Shown here: positions 24,783 to 33,240 of the stretch, piece after piece
Position numbering within the stretch: position 1 is the first letter of the stretch
Layout of the letters: the number at the start of each line of letters is the position of its first letter
NCBI GenBank assembly: GCA_035689115.1
Contig: DASSMA010000066.1
Span: 1-64,000 of the forward strand
DNA from: JAHFUS01 sp035689115
GTDB lineage: Bacteria > Actinomycetota > Acidimicrobiia > Acidimicrobiales > GCA-2861595
Direction: 5' to 3'
Length of the DNA: 64,000 bases
Notes under the pieces: model-generated
What the model was told of the DNA's origin: nothing
Databases searched by the model: none
What the model saw: only the letters and a program-made list of their open reading frames with translations
Position numbers and translations under genes: made by a program

Positions 24783-25316
24783 TCACACGTCGGCGCGGAG
24801 GCTCAGGTCCTCGAGGCGGTGGCGCATGCCCTCCGCCGTGGTGTCGAACAGGCAGCCGATGGCCCGCAGGTCCTCGGCCCGGATGGTGAGCACGCGGCCG
24901 TTGAAATCCTGGCGCTGCACCTGGATCATGCCGAGGTAGCGGCGCAGGAGGTCCTTCTCGGGAGCCTGGATCGCCTCCAGCTTGGTGAGGTCGATGGTGA
25001 CCCCGCCCTCGTTGCGCGCCCGCTCGCCGGCGGCCGCCGCGGCGGCCACGGTGGCGGTGGGGGCGGCCAGCGCCCCGTTGGCGTCGCGCGGGAGCAACTG
25101 GTCGACGGGCACGTTGTAGAACTCGGCCAGGCGCTGGAGGCGGGGGACGGAGATGGACCGCTCCCCGCGCTCGTAGGCCCCGAGCACGGACGCCTTAAAT
25201 TCTTGCTGCGAGGACGCCTCAACCGCTTGGAGTGACAATCGCTTCTGCTTGCGCACGAAACGGAGTCGCTCGCCCACTTTGCGGGCGTACCCGCTGGACA
25301 TCGACTCTTCGATCAC
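24783..25316 (-). CDS. bldD: BldD-like c-di-GMP-responsive regulator
   Basis: XRE-family repressor. The helix-turn-helix SLQAVEASSQQEFKASVLGA-YERGER matches BldD, and the C-terminal domain ends with a DLRAIGCLFDTTAEGM segment as in BldD. The c-di-GMP signature RxD-x8-RxxD is fully present as RQD, eight residues, RAED. Start: GTG 25316 is preferred because GGAGGGGG lies eight bases before it; ATG 25301 matches the usual BldD N-terminus (MSSGYARKVG) and TTG 25346 is also open. In Streptomyces BldD represses development genes as a c-di-GMP-driven dimer; what it controls here is unknown. Confidence 0.9.
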   Translation of the reverse strand: MIEESMSSGYARKVGERLRFVRKQKRLSLQAVEASSQQEFKASVLGAYERGERSISVPRLQRLAEFYNVPVDQLLPRDANGALAAPTATVAAAAAAGERARNEGGVTIDLTKLEAIQAPEKDLLRRYLGMIQVQRQDFNGRVLTIRAEDLRAIGCLFDTTAEGMRHRLEDLSLRADV

Positions 25317-25371
25317 GTCGACTACCCCCTCCAGAGCCACACTCAATGCTAACCGCCAGCACGTTGCGTAT

Positions 25372-25400
25372 CAATAGGACTACATGACGTGACCCTATTG
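25372..25400. promoter_or_regulatory. Inverted repeat upstream of bldD
   Basis: CAATAGG at 25372-25378 and CCTATTG at 25394-25400 are inverted copies separated by 15 bases, in an AT-richer pocket upstream of bldD that overlaps the rsmE stop. Spacing suits a dimeric repressor; could equally be a weak terminator for rsmE. Confidence 0.4.
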
Positions 25401-26117
25401 GGGATCGTCGGCAAAGGGGCGGATGGTCCCGTTCCGCAGCCCGCACAGCAGGACGCCGGCCGCCAGTGCGGCCGTCTCGGCCCGGAGGACGGTCGGCCCG
25501 AGGCCGCAGACGGGCAGCCCGCACGCCAGTTCCTCGTCCGCCCACCCACCCTCGGGACCTACCAGCAGCATCCGTAGCGCCACGGTCGGTGGCGGTCCGC
25601 CCGGGGCGGCGAGCGCCCCGAAGCCGCCGGCGGCGGCCGCCTCCTCGGCGAAGGGCGGCACACCGCTCACCTCGGGCAGCCGGGCCCGCCGGCACTGCAT
25701 CGCCGCCTGGCGGGCCACCCGCCGCCACCGCTCGAGGTTGGCGGCCTCCTTGGCACCGTCCCACCGCACCACCGACCGAGCTGCCCGGAAGGCGACGATC
25801 CGGTCGACGCCGACCTCGGTGAGCTTCTGCACCACCCACTCGGGGCGCTCGCCCTTGGTGAGGGCGAAGGCGACGGTGACCGCCGGCCCGGCCGGCCCCT
25901 CGTCGGCGACCGGCCCGGTGGGCTCCAGCGCCCCGCCCGCCCGCCACACGCAGGACCGCCAGCGGCCGGCCCCGTCGGCCACCGTGACGGCCTGGCCGGG
26001 GCGCAGCCGCAGGACCCGCTCGAAGTGGTGGCGGTCGCCGGCGTCGAGCGCCGGCTCGGCCAGGTCGTCGACGAAGGCGTGGGCGGCGGCCGGAGGCAGC
26101 GGCCGGGTGGGCCCCAC
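25395..26117 (-). CDS. rsmE: 16S rRNA m3U1498 methyltransferase
   Basis: Methylates U1498 of 16S rRNA; SPOUT fold. 240 residues. HFERVLRLRPGQAV at the N-terminus, QKLTEVGVDRIVAFRAARSV and the knot LLVGPEGGWADEEL with LGPTVLRAETAAL are RsmE signatures. GTG 26117 lies three bases past the dnaJ stop, the common dnaJ-rsmE arrangement. Confidence 0.94.
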   Translation of the reverse strand: MGPTRPLPPAAAHAFVDDLAEPALDAGDRHHFERVLRLRPGQAVTVADGAGRWRSCVWRAGGALEPTGPVADEGPAGPAVTVAFALTKGERPEWVVQKLTEVGVDRIVAFRAARSVVRWDGAKEAANLERWRRVARQAAMQCRRARLPEVSGVPPFAEEAAAAGGFGALAAPGGPPPTVALRMLLVGPEGGWADEELACGLPVCGLGPTVLRAETAALAAGVLLCGLRNGTIRPFADDPQ

Positions 26118-26120
26118 CCG

Positions 26121-27269
26121 CTACTTGAAGGCGCTGCGGATCTTGGAGAACAGCCCCGAGTCGGGCGGGTCGACGTGCTCGCCCCGCGCCGCCGCCAGGT
26201 CCCGGAGCAGCTTCTCGTCGGCGTGCGACAGCGAGGTGGGCGTGTCGACCACGATCCGCACGTGCAGGTCGCCCCGGCCGCGGCCGTTCACGTCCGGCAC
26301 GCCGTGACCCCGTAGGCGGATCACCTTCCCCGTCTGGGTGCCGTGCGGGACGGCGATCTCCTGCTCGCCGTCGAGGGTGGAGAGGGGCAGGTGGGCGCCG
26401 AGGGCGGCCTGGGTCATCGAGACGTGCAACTCGTGCACCAGGTCGTTGCCCTGGCGGGTGAAGCGGGCGTCGGGCCGGACGTCGAGGCGGACGTAGAGGT
26501 CGCCGGGCGGGCCACCCCGCGGTCCGGCCGCGCCCCGGTCGCTCAGGCGCAGCACGGTGCCGTCGGCGACGCCGGCCGGGACGGTGACGGACCACATGCG
26601 CTGGCCGGCGGTGCGGCCCTCGCCGCGGCAGGTGGCGCACGGGTTCGGGATCATCTGGCCCGAGCCGTTGCAGCGGGGACAGGGCCGGGCCGTCACCATC
26701 TGGCCGAGCAGGGACTGGCGGACCATGCGCACCTCGCCGGCGCCGGCGCACTGCACGCAGGTGGTGACCTGGGTGCCGGGCGCCGCCCCGGTGCCGCCGC
26801 AGGTGTCGCAGGCGACGGCGGTGCGGACGGTGATCTCCTTCTCGGCGCCGAACACCGCCTCCTCGAAGTCGAGCGCCAGCCGCACCTCGGCGTCGGCGCC
26901 CCGCAGGGGGCCCGTGCGCCGGCCGCCCCGGCCTCCTCCCCCGAACCCGGCGTTGCCGAAGAACGCCTCGAACAGGTCGCCCAGGTTGCCGAACCCGGCC
27001 GCCGCGAACGGGTCGCCACCGCCGGCACCGGCGCCCGTGCCCCGCAGGCCGTCGACGCCGTAAGCGTCGTAGCGGGCCCGCCGTTCGGGGTCGCGCAGGA
27101 CCTCGTAGGCCAGCGACACCTGCTTGAAGCGCTCCTCGGCCTCCGGGTCGTCGGGATTGCGGTCGGGGTGGAGGTCCCGCGCCAGCTTCCGGTAGGCCCG
27201 CTTGAGCTCCTCCTCGGAGGCGGTGCGAGGGACGCCCAGCAGCTTGTAGAAGTCGGTCTCCATCTCCAT
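26121..27269 (-). CDS. dnaJ: Chaperone DnaJ
   Basis: Hsp40 co-chaperone stimulating DnaK. 382 residues. J domain at 1-75 with HPD in ARDLHPDRNP, Gly/Phe-rich segment (about 80-120), then four CxxCxGxG-type zinc modules (CDTCGGTG, CVQCAGAG, CPRCNGSG, CATCRGEG) and the C-terminal peptide-binding domains. Four bases downstream of hrcA, so it belongs to the HrcA/CIRCE-controlled operon. The short N-terminal MEMETDFYKLLGV is normal. Confidence 0.96.
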   Translation of the reverse strand: MEMETDFYKLLGVPRTASEEELKRAYRKLARDLHPDRNPDDPEAEERFKQVSLAYEVLRDPERRARYDAYGVDGLRGTGAGAGGGDPFAAAGFGNLGDLFEAFFGNAGFGGGGRGGRRTGPLRGADAEVRLALDFEEAVFGAEKEITVRTAVACDTCGGTGAAPGTQVTTCVQCAGAGEVRMVRQSLLGQMVTARPCPRCNGSGQMIPNPCATCRGEGRTAGQRMWSVTVPAGVADGTVLRLSDRGAAGPRGGPPGDLYVRLDVRPDARFTRQGNDLVHELHVSMTQAALGAHLPLSTLDGEQEIAVPHGTQTGKVIRLRGHGVPDVNGRGRGDLHVRIVVDTPTSLSHADEKLLRDLAAARGEHVDPPDSGLFSKIRSAFK

Positions 27270-27273
27270 CGCG

Positions 27274-28275
27274 TCAGCCCTCGCTCAGGCGCCGGCCGAG
27301 GCGCTGGCTCACCATGGCCACGGCGGCCAGGGCCTGGGGGTAGTTCATCCGGGTCGGGCCGAGGACGCCCACGGCGCCGCTCACCCTACCCTCGACCTCG
27401 TAGGGCGCCACGACCACCGCACAGGTGGACAGCTGCTCCAGGCCGTGCTCCGACCCGATGGCCACGGAGAGCCCGCGGTCGAGCACGTCGCGCAGGAGCG
27501 ACACCACCACGTACTGCTGCTCGAGGATGCCGACGACCTTCCGCACCGTCTCGACCCCGTCGAAGGCCGACGCCATGCGGGCCACGCCGCCCATGAACAC
27601 CTGGTCGGGCCCGTCGTCGTCGTCGTCGGCCAGGGCGGCGACGGCGGCCGCCACCACACCGTCGGTGACGGCGTCGCCGCTGGAGACCGGCGTGGCCGGC
27701 TGGGCGAGCGTGGAACCCACCAGCTGAGTGGCCAGGTGGGCGCTGGCCGCCCCCAGGGAGGCGTCGTCGACGCCTTCGTCGAGGTCGACCGTGCGCTTCT
27801 CCACCACGCCGTTGCCCAGCACCACGACGACGAGGGCCACCCTGGGTGCCAGGCGGACCAGCTGGGCGGAGCGGATGACGGCGGCCTCGTGGGGCGGGCT
27901 GACCACCACCGCCGCGTAGTCGGTGACGCTGGACAGCAGGCGGCTGGTGTCGTGGAGCATCCGCTCCAGCTCGCCGTGGGCCCGGTCGAAGAAGTCCCGC
28001 ACCCGCTGGACCTGGGCCGGCCCCAGCACGCCCGGCTCGGTGAGGTGGTCCACGAAGAACCGGTAGCCCTTGTCGGTGGGGATCCGGCCGGCGCTGGTGT
28101 GAGGCTGCACGAGGTAGCCCTCGTGCTCCAGCACCGCCATCTCGTTGCGCACGGTGGCCGACGACACCGACAGGCTGGTGGCCTGGGCGACGTGCGCCGA
28201 CCCGACGGGCTGTGCCGTCTCGATGTACTCCTCAACAACAGTGCGGAGGATTGCCGCCTTGCGTTCGTCGAGCAT
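27274..28275 (-). CDS. hrcA: Heat-shock repressor HrcA
   Basis: Represses heat-shock genes by binding CIRCE; GroE keeps it active. 333 residues from ATG 28275, which begins MLDERKAAILRTVVEEYIET, the family N-terminus. The winged helix VSSATVRNEMAVLEHEGYL and HTSAGRIPTDKGYRFFVD are diagnostic. The frame is open to 28314 but extends into the CIRCE element and is rejected. Confidence 0.96.
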   Translation of the reverse strand: MLDERKAAILRTVVEEYIETAQPVGSAHVAQATSLSVSSATVRNEMAVLEHEGYLVQPHTSAGRIPTDKGYRFFVDHLTEPGVLGPAQVQRVRDFFDRAHGELERMLHDTSRLLSSVTDYAAVVVSPPHEAAVIRSAQLVRLAPRVALVVVVLGNGVVEKRTVDLDEGVDDASLGAASAHLATQLVGSTLAQPATPVSSGDAVTDGVVAAAVAALADDDDDGPDQVFMGGVARMASAFDGVETVRKVVGILEQQYVVVSLLRDVLDRGLSVAIGSEHGLEQLSTCAVVVAPYEVEGRVSGAVGVLGPTRMNYPQALAAVAMVSQRLGRRLSEG

Positions 28276-28308
28276 TCCTGTTCCCTGGCCCACCCTGGGC
28301 GCGACGCC

Positions 28309-28333
28309 TGGCACTCGATTGTACCGAGTGCCA
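28309..28333. promoter_or_regulatory. CIRCE operator of the hrcA-dnaJ operon
   Basis: TGGCACTC, nine bases, GAGTGCCA: a perfect 8-bp inverted repeat with the N9 spacing of the CIRCE consensus (TTAGCACTC-N9-GAGTGCTAA). It lies 33 bases upstream of the hrcA start, the place for autoregulation by HrcA. Confidence 0.95.
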
Positions 28334-28369
28334 ATCGGCAGCGGCCGCTACCCCCTGAGCCGTTCGGCT

Positions 28370-29917
28370 CTAGCCCTGGGAGCCACGGCGCCGGCGCAGG
28401 CGCCCGAGGGCCTTGGCGGCGACCTCGGCCGACCGCTCGTCGTCGAGGCGCTCGAGCTGGGCCCGGAGCCGCTCCTCGGTGCGGGCCCGGTCCCGGGCCA
28501 GGCGGGCCTCCTGGGCCCGCTCCGCCTCCAGCACGGCTGCAAGATGGGAGGCGAGGTCCGACACGGCCGACGAGAGCGAGGCGGCGGGGGCCGGCGGGGC
28601 GGCGGCGGCGGCCGGTGCCGGCTCCTGGACCGGGACCGGGGCCGGGGGCGGGTCGCCGGGGGCCGGGCGCTCGATGCGGCGCTGGACCTGGTCGCGCAGG
28701 TCGAGGACCTGGGCTTCCAGGTGGGCCCGGTGCTGCTCTCGTGCCCGCCGGCCGGCGTCGGCGTCGACGCCGGCGCGCGCCCGGGCGGCGAGCGCCTCGT
28801 CGATCAGCCGCCGGCGCTCGTCGTCGAGGACCCGGATCGCCTCCTCCAGGCGGAGGTGCTCCTCCCGCTGGCTGCGCTCGGCGGCGGTGGCGTCGGCGGT
28901 GGCGGCGGCGACCTCGTCGATCAGCCGCTGGCGCTCCTCGTGGAGCCCGGCGATCTCGGCCTGGAGCCGGGCCCGCTCGGCGTCCCGCGTGCGACGGGCG
29001 GCTTCGGCGTCGGAGCGGCCGGCGGCCAGGGTGGCGGCGACCTCCCGGCGTTCGGCACCGAGGGCGGCGACCTCGGCGCGCAGCCGGCCCCGCTCCTCCA
29101 CCAGCTCGGCGGCCACCGCGTCGATCTCGCCTTTCGCCGTCGCCACCGCGTCGCCCAGGCGCCGGCGCTCGTCGCGCAGCTCGGCGATCTCCGCTTCGAG
29201 GCTGGCCCGGGTGCGCGACAGCGAGGTGTCGTCGGCCTCAGCCGCCGTCCGGGCCGCCGCCATCCCCTCGGCCAGGCGCTGCCGCTCCTCGTGGAGGGCG
29301 ACCAGCTCGGCGTTGAGGCGGGAACGCTCGGCGTCGTGGGCCAGGCGGTTCTCGTCCGCCGCCTCCCGGCCCGCCTCCACCGCCTCCGCCACCCGCCGGC
29401 GCTCCTCCTCGAGGGCCTCCAGGTCGGACTCCAGCCGGGCCCGCTCGTCGGCGTGCGCCCGCGCCGCGACCTCGGTGTCGGCCCGGGCCTGGGCCAGCTC
29501 GGCGGCCAGCGCCGTCTGCCTGCCCTCCAGGGCCCGGGCGGCGGCTTGGAGCCGCTCGCGGGCCACGGCCAGCTCGCGGAACCCCCGCTCGGCGTCGGCC
29601 TCCTCGCGTTCCAGTTCGGCGGCCAGCTGGCGCTGCCGCCGGTGCACGGCGTCGATCTCGTCGTCGAGCACGGCGCGCGCCTCGCGGGTTTCCCGGCGCC
29701 GGCGCTCCAGCTCTTCGGCCTTGCCCGGCGGTGCGCCGCCGTCGGGGTCCTCCTCTCGCGCCAGGCGGCCCGACTTGGTGCGCAACCACATGGCCACCCG
29801 CTCCTGCTCCGACTCCTCCCAGCCGGAAAAGGCGATGTCGGGGTGCGGGTCGACCTGCGGCTCCACCAGGTCGTCGTCGTCGGTTTCAGGCCGGGTCCGT
29901 TGGCCGAGCCGCCTCAT
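28370..29917 (-). CDS. Coiled-coil protein with eight 39-residue repeats
   Basis: 515 residues, no family recognised. After an acidic N-terminus (ETDDDDLVEPQVDPHPDIAF) comes an unbroken coiled coil. From residue 84 to about 395 I count eight tandem 39-residue units, each with a 19-residue half like LNAELVALHEERQRLAEGM and a 20-residue Ala/Arg/Glu half; alignment needs no gaps until the last. 39 residues equal four heptads plus one hendecad. A Pro/Ala linker and a second short coil rich in Arg/Glu end the protein. No membrane helix. It could be a cytoskeletal or polar scaffold; this is speculation. Confidence 0.8.
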   Translation of the reverse strand: MRRLGQRTRPETDDDDLVEPQVDPHPDIAFSGWEESEQERVAMWLRTKSGRLAREEDPDGGAPPGKAEELERRRRETREARAVLDDEIDAVHRRQRQLAAELEREEADAERGFRELAVARERLQAAARALEGRQTALAAELAQARADTEVAARAHADERARLESDLEALEEERRRVAEAVEAGREAADENRLAHDAERSRLNAELVALHEERQRLAEGMAAARTAAEADDTSLSRTRASLEAEIAELRDERRRLGDAVATAKGEIDAVAAELVEERGRLRAEVAALGAERREVAATLAAGRSDAEAARRTRDAERARLQAEIAGLHEERQRLIDEVAAATADATAAERSQREEHLRLEEAIRVLDDERRRLIDEALAARARAGVDADAGRRAREQHRAHLEAQVLDLRDQVQRRIERPAPGDPPPAPVPVQEPAPAAAAAPPAPAASLSSAVSDLASHLAAVLEAERAQEARLARDRARTEERLRAQLERLDDERSAEVAAKALGRLRRRRGSQG

Positions 29918-30037
29918 GGAACGAGACTACCTGTCCATTTGTGTGCCGAATAGGGGCCGGGAGCCAGCGTGCAGGCCGTCCGGCTCGCCCGGATCGGGTG
30001 ATGCGGCCCGAGGCGGGCGCGCCACACCCTTGGGGGC

Positions 30038-30448
30038 ATGAAGACGATCCGCCATCCCATCGCCCTCGTGCTCGCCGCCCTTGCCTTCGCCGTGCTGCTC
30101 GCCGCATGCAGCAACGACAGCAAGCCGGCCGTCTGCACGGACGTGGACAACATCCAGAAGACCGTCGACGACCTGAAGAACGTCAAGCCCGAGGCCGGCG
30201 CCCTCGGGAACATCCAGTCCGAACTCACCACCCTCAAGCAGCAGTTCGGCATCCTCAGGACCGACGCCAAGAGCCAGTTCCAGACGGAGACCACGGCGCT
30301 GTCGGCCTCGCTCGACTCGCTGTCGTCGGCCGTCGACGCCGCCAAGGCCAACCCGTCGCTGTCCACGCTGGCGCCGGTGGGAACGGCCCTCGCCGGTGTC
30401 AAGGACACCGGCCAGTCGCTGGTGTCGGCGGTCAAGGGCACCTGCTGA
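30038..30448 (+). CDS. Small helical lipoprotein
   Basis: 136 residues. Signal peptide with lipobox LLAAC at about 21, then an extended helical domain (DNIQKTVDDLKNVKPEAGAL and QTETTALSASLDSLSSAVDA) bounded by two cysteines, VCTDVD near the start and the final GTC, which may form a disulfide. The ORF stands alone, 120 bases from the divergent coiled-coil gene. Function unknown. Confidence 0.75.
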   Translation: MKTIRHPIALVLAALAFAVLLAACSNDSKPAVCTDVDNIQKTVDDLKNVKPEAGALGNIQSELTTLKQQFGILRTDAKSQFQTETTALSASLDSLSSAVDAAKANPSLSTLAPVGTALAGVKDTGQSLVSAVKGTC

Positions 30449-30462
30449 GGCGAGCCATCCGT

Positions 30463-30936
30463 TCACGGGCCGTCGGACAGGCGGTGGATCCGCACCCCGC
30501 CGCCGATGGCCCGGCTGAACACCACCCGACCCTCCTTGCGGAGGTCCTCGAGCGCCACCTCCGACACCAGCGCCGGCACCCCGAGGGCCGCCCGCAGGTC
30601 GACTGTGGCGCCCGCCCGCCAGTCCACCTCCCCGTCCGTCAGGGCCCGCACCAGCCGCCGGCGGACGTCGACGAGGTCGTGGCCCGTGCCGTCCAGGGCC
30701 ACCCGGACGCCTCGGTCGGTCAACCGCAGCAGGGTGACGCGGGACGGCGCCACGAAGCGGACGTCCACCAGCCGGGCGGTGTCCAGCGCCCGCAGTGCGG
30801 CGAAGACCCGCTCGTGGCCCAGGCCGTCGGCCGCGCAGGCCCGCTCCAGGGCCTCGTGGTCGAGGAAGGCGTGCCCCGCGGCCACCGCCTGCTCGCCGGC
30901 CCGGCGCAGCACCACCGTGTCGGCGACCTCGGCCAC
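30463..30936 (-). CDS. Winged-helix-like protein, unknown function
   Basis: 157 residues from GTG 30936. Alternating helices and short strands: FLDHEALERACAADGLGHER, VFAALRALDTARLVDVRF, then PSRVTLLRLTDRGVRVAL and a second similar pair (LVSEVALEDLRKEGRVVF). This looks like two winged-helix folds in tandem, but no named family is recognised. Divergent from the coiled-coil gene at 30995 over a 58-base gap that should contain both promoters. Confidence 0.55.
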   Translation of the reverse strand: MAEVADTVVLRRAGEQAVAAGHAFLDHEALERACAADGLGHERVFAALRALDTARLVDVRFVAPSRVTLLRLTDRGVRVALDGTGHDLVDVRRRLVRALTDGEVDWRAGATVDLRAALGVPALVSEVALEDLRKEGRVVFSRAIGGGVRIHRLSDGP

Positions 30937-30994
30937 CCCGGCAGTCTGCTCCGCCGGCCGGGCCTCCGTGTACGCTCGGGCCGAAGCGGCACGA

Positions 30995-31383
30995 ATGGCA
31001 GTGGTGTCGCATCCGTGGCACCCGGAGGAGCGTGTGGCGCAGGCTGGCAGTCCCCGCGAGGGTGACCCGGCGGCGGCGGGGTCGCCGCTCGGCGACCACC
31101 AGCCACTGCCGCCGGTCCGCTCGGTCGAGCCCTCCGAGGCCATGCGACTTCGCTGGGCGGCCACCCTCCGGCGCAGCGCCGCAGAGGCCCGCCGGGGCGA
31201 GGCGGCCTGGGAGCGCGCCGTCGCCGCACGCGAGCGGGCCGAGGCGGCTCTGGACCGGGCGGCGGCGGCGCGCCATCGCTCCGAGCTGTCGCAGCTCCGG
31301 ATCGGGCGCCTCCTGGAGCACTTGGCCGTGCGATCCAAGGGCGACAGCGAGGCACCGCCCCCGCCGCCGGCGCGCCAGCGCGG
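30995..31383 (+). CDS. Coiled-coil protein, N-terminal part (possible frameshift)
   Basis: Starts at ATG 30995 (MAVVSHPWHPEERVAQAG). A proline-rich head leads into a helix RLRWAATLRRSAAEARRGEA and on to HRSELSQLRIGRLLEHLA. About 31,345-31,383 codon use in this frame turns to a proline run and beyond it the frame reads non-protein-like Trp/Thr/Pro sequence, while the -1 frame continues as the repeat protein at 31384. Either two adjacent genes or one gene broken by a frame change in the run of C/G triplets. The end given is where the frames exchange, not a stop codon. Confidence 0.5.
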
Positions 31384-31926
31384 GTGCACCTGGCCGACGA
31401 GCGTGACCGCCTGGCGGACGAGCGCGACGCCCGAGCCGACCAGAGGGACCGGCTGGCCGACGAGCGCGACGCCCGGGCCGACGAGCGCGATCGGCTGGCC
31501 GACGAGCGGGAATCCCGGGCCGACGACCGTGAACGCCTGGCCGAGCAGCGGGACAACGAGGCCAACAGGCTGCGCAGCGAGGCGGAGGGCCTCTCTCGCC
31601 TGGCGGAGGAGGCCAAGGCCCGATCCCGGACCCGGCACGCCGAGCGGCTCGCCGTCGCCGGGTCGCTGGCCCGGCAGCGGGCGGCCGCGGCCGACATCGC
31701 CGAGAGCATGGCGAACGAGGCCGAAGCGTTCGCTGCCGTGCTCGAGGGCAACCCCATGGAGCGCGGCCGGGAGCGCCGACTCAGGATCGCCGCCGCCGAG
31801 CGGGAGATCGCCGGCATCGCCCGTCGCAACGCCGCCCGGCTGCGCACCGCCGGCCCCGGGCTCCCGGCGCTCGAGCACATTCCGTCCCTGCCGCTGGCGG
31901 ACGAGCCGGAGCCGGACGGCCCGTAG
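31384..31926 (+). CDS. Heptad-repeat (ADERD) coiled-coil protein
   Basis: 180 residues from GTG 31384. The first 60 or so residues are near-perfect 7-residue units of the form LADERDR/RADQRDR, about eight clear copies and then degenerate ones, giving a highly charged coiled coil. The rest (EAEGLSRLAEEAKARSRTR to IAGIARRNAARLRTAGPG) is also helical. Such ADxRDxxAD repeats occur in actinobacterial signalling proteins next to sensor domains, none of which is present here. May be the C-terminal part of the preceding frame. Confidence 0.65.
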   Translation: MHLADERDRLADERDARADQRDRLADERDARADERDRLADERESRADDRERLAEQRDNEANRLRSEAEGLSRLAEEAKARSRTRHAERLAVAGSLARQRAAAADIAESMANEAEAFAAVLEGNPMERGRERRLRIAAAEREIAGIARRNAARLRTAGPGLPALEHIPSLPLADEPEPDGP

Positions 31927-31939
31927 GCGGGCTCGCTCC

Positions 31940-32296
31940 CTACCAGTAGGTCGCGACGGGCCGGACCTCCACCGCGCCCCCGTGGCGCGCCGCCGGGATC
32001 CGCGACGCCAGTTCGACCGCGGCGCCGAGGTCGTCGGCCTCGAGCACCAGGTAGCCGCCGACCCCCTCGCTCAGGTATGTCCCCGGGCTGGTCACCGTCT
32101 CCCCGCCCTCGACCCGCACGGTGGTGGCGTCCTGCGGGAGGCCGAGCGGAAGGCCGGGCGTCACGCCCGGCGCCTGGTTGAGCGAGCCGTAGTCCCGGTA
32201 GACGGCCCTCTGCTCCTCCTCCGACAGCGTGGCCCACGCGTCGGGGTCGGTCGGGAGCGGGGTCGTGCCCTGGTAGATCAGCAGCGCGTACTGCAT
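31940..32296 (-). CDS. YciI/DGPF-like protein, probable ECF target
   Basis: 118 residues, ferredoxin-like fold of the YciI family: MQYALLIYQG start and GGYLVLEADDLGAAVELASRIPAARHGGAVEVRPV end. The usual DGPFAETKE motif is replaced by SPGTYLSEGVGG. A GGAGGAACG ribosome site precedes ATG 32296. A candidate ECF41 promoter lies just upstream (32331-32357), and the sigma gene is next door, so it is likely under its control. Biochemical role unknown. Confidence 0.82.
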   Translation of the reverse strand: MQYALLIYQGTTPLPTDPDAWATLSEEEQRAVYRDYGSLNQAPGVTPGLPLGLPQDATTVRVEGGETVTSPGTYLSEGVGGYLVLEADDLGAAVELASRIPAARHGGAVEVRPVATYW

Positions 32297-32330
32297 CGTT
32301 CCTCCCTGCGGTCGGTCTTCTGCCTCCTCT

Positions 32331-32357
32331 GACGGATCGGAGGCCGGCGATGTGACC
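32331..32357 (-). promoter_or_regulatory. Candidate ECF41 promoter for the YciI-like gene
   Basis: On the minus strand GGTCACA (32357-32351), exactly 16 bases, then CGTC (32334-32331). The described ECF41 motif is TGTCACA-N16-CGTC; one base differs. It lies in the 64-base gap between the sigma gene's stop and the YciI-like ATG. Confidence 0.6.
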
Positions 32358-32360
32358 GGC

Positions 32361-33227
32361 TCAGGCGTCCAGCACCACCACGTCGAGGCGCACGAGCTCG
32401 TCCCCGTCGCCGACCACGTGGATCTCCACGATGCACCCGTCGACGATGTCGAACGCGATGGCGCCCCGGACCCGCCCGCCCGGCGCCCACGCCAGGCCCG
32501 GCAGGCCGCCCACCAGCGCCGGCCGGGCGGCGCTGGCGCCCCCCCGCAGCAGGGCCGCCACCGCTCCGGCGCCGTGGGTCTCGGCGAACGAGCCCAGCCG
32601 GACCGCCTCGGCGTCGGGCCGGAGCACCACGTCGGGATGGAGCACGGCGAGCAGCCCGTCGAGGTCGCCGCCACGCGCCGCCCCCAGGAAGGCGTCCACC
32701 ACCTCGCGGCGCCGCCCGATGTCGAGATCGGCCGCCGGAGCCGTTCCCTGCACCCGCCGCCGGGCCCGGCTGGCGAGCTGGCGGGCCGCTTCCGGGGTGC
32801 GGTCGAGGACGGCGCCGACCTCGTCGAAGGGCACGGCGAACACGTCGTGGAGCACGAAGGCGACCCGCTCGGCGGGCGCCAGCCGGTCGAGCACGACGAG
32901 CAGGGCGGCCCCGACCGACTCGGCCAGCAGCACCTCGTCCTCCGGACCCGCCGGCTCGGCGCCGTCCCGCCGCTCCGGCAGCCGGCCGCTCGTGTCCTCG
33001 GGGCGGGAGCGGCGCGCCCGGAGCCTGTCCAGGCAGATCCGGGCCACCACCGTGGTGAGCCACCCGCCGATGTTGTCGACCCCCGTGGCGCCGGCCCGGT
33101 CGACCCGCAGCCACGCCTCCTGCACGGCGTCCTCCGCCTCCTCGTACGACCCCAGCATCCGGTGGGCGAGGGCGCGCAGGCGGGGACGGCTGGCCTCGAA
33201 CTGCTGGTTCACGCGGTCACGGTCCAT
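32361..33227 (-). CDS. ECF41-type sigma factor with SnoaL-like tail
   Basis: 288 residues. Region 2 (HRMLGSYEEAEDAVQEAWLR) and region 4 (RLAPAERVAFVLHDVFAVPF) are followed by a SnoaL-like domain (VVDAFLGAARGGDLDGLLAVLHPDVV onward), which in ECF41 proteins tunes sigma activity in place of a separate anti-sigma. ATG 33227 follows a GGGGGTGACG; GTG 33233 is also possible. A promoter with the family's own motif lies at 33241-33267, so it probably transcribes itself. Confidence 0.88.
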   Translation of the reverse strand: MDRDRVNQQFEASRPRLRALAHRMLGSYEEAEDAVQEAWLRVDRAGATGVDNIGGWLTTVVARICLDRLRARRSRPEDTSGRLPERRDGAEPAGPEDEVLLAESVGAALLVVLDRLAPAERVAFVLHDVFAVPFDEVGAVLDRTPEAARQLASRARRRVQGTAPAADLDIGRRREVVDAFLGAARGGDLDGLLAVLHPDVVLRPDAEAVRLGSFAETHGAGAVAALLRGGASAARPALVGGLPGLAWAPGGRVRGAIAFDIVDGCIVEIHVVGDGDELVRLDVVVLDA

Positions 33228-33240
33228 CGTCACCCCCTGT

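Noticed and set aside
30506..30994. Plus-strand coding region before ATG 30995
   Set aside because: It is antisense to the winged-helix-like gene, whose amphipathic pattern is much more protein-like.
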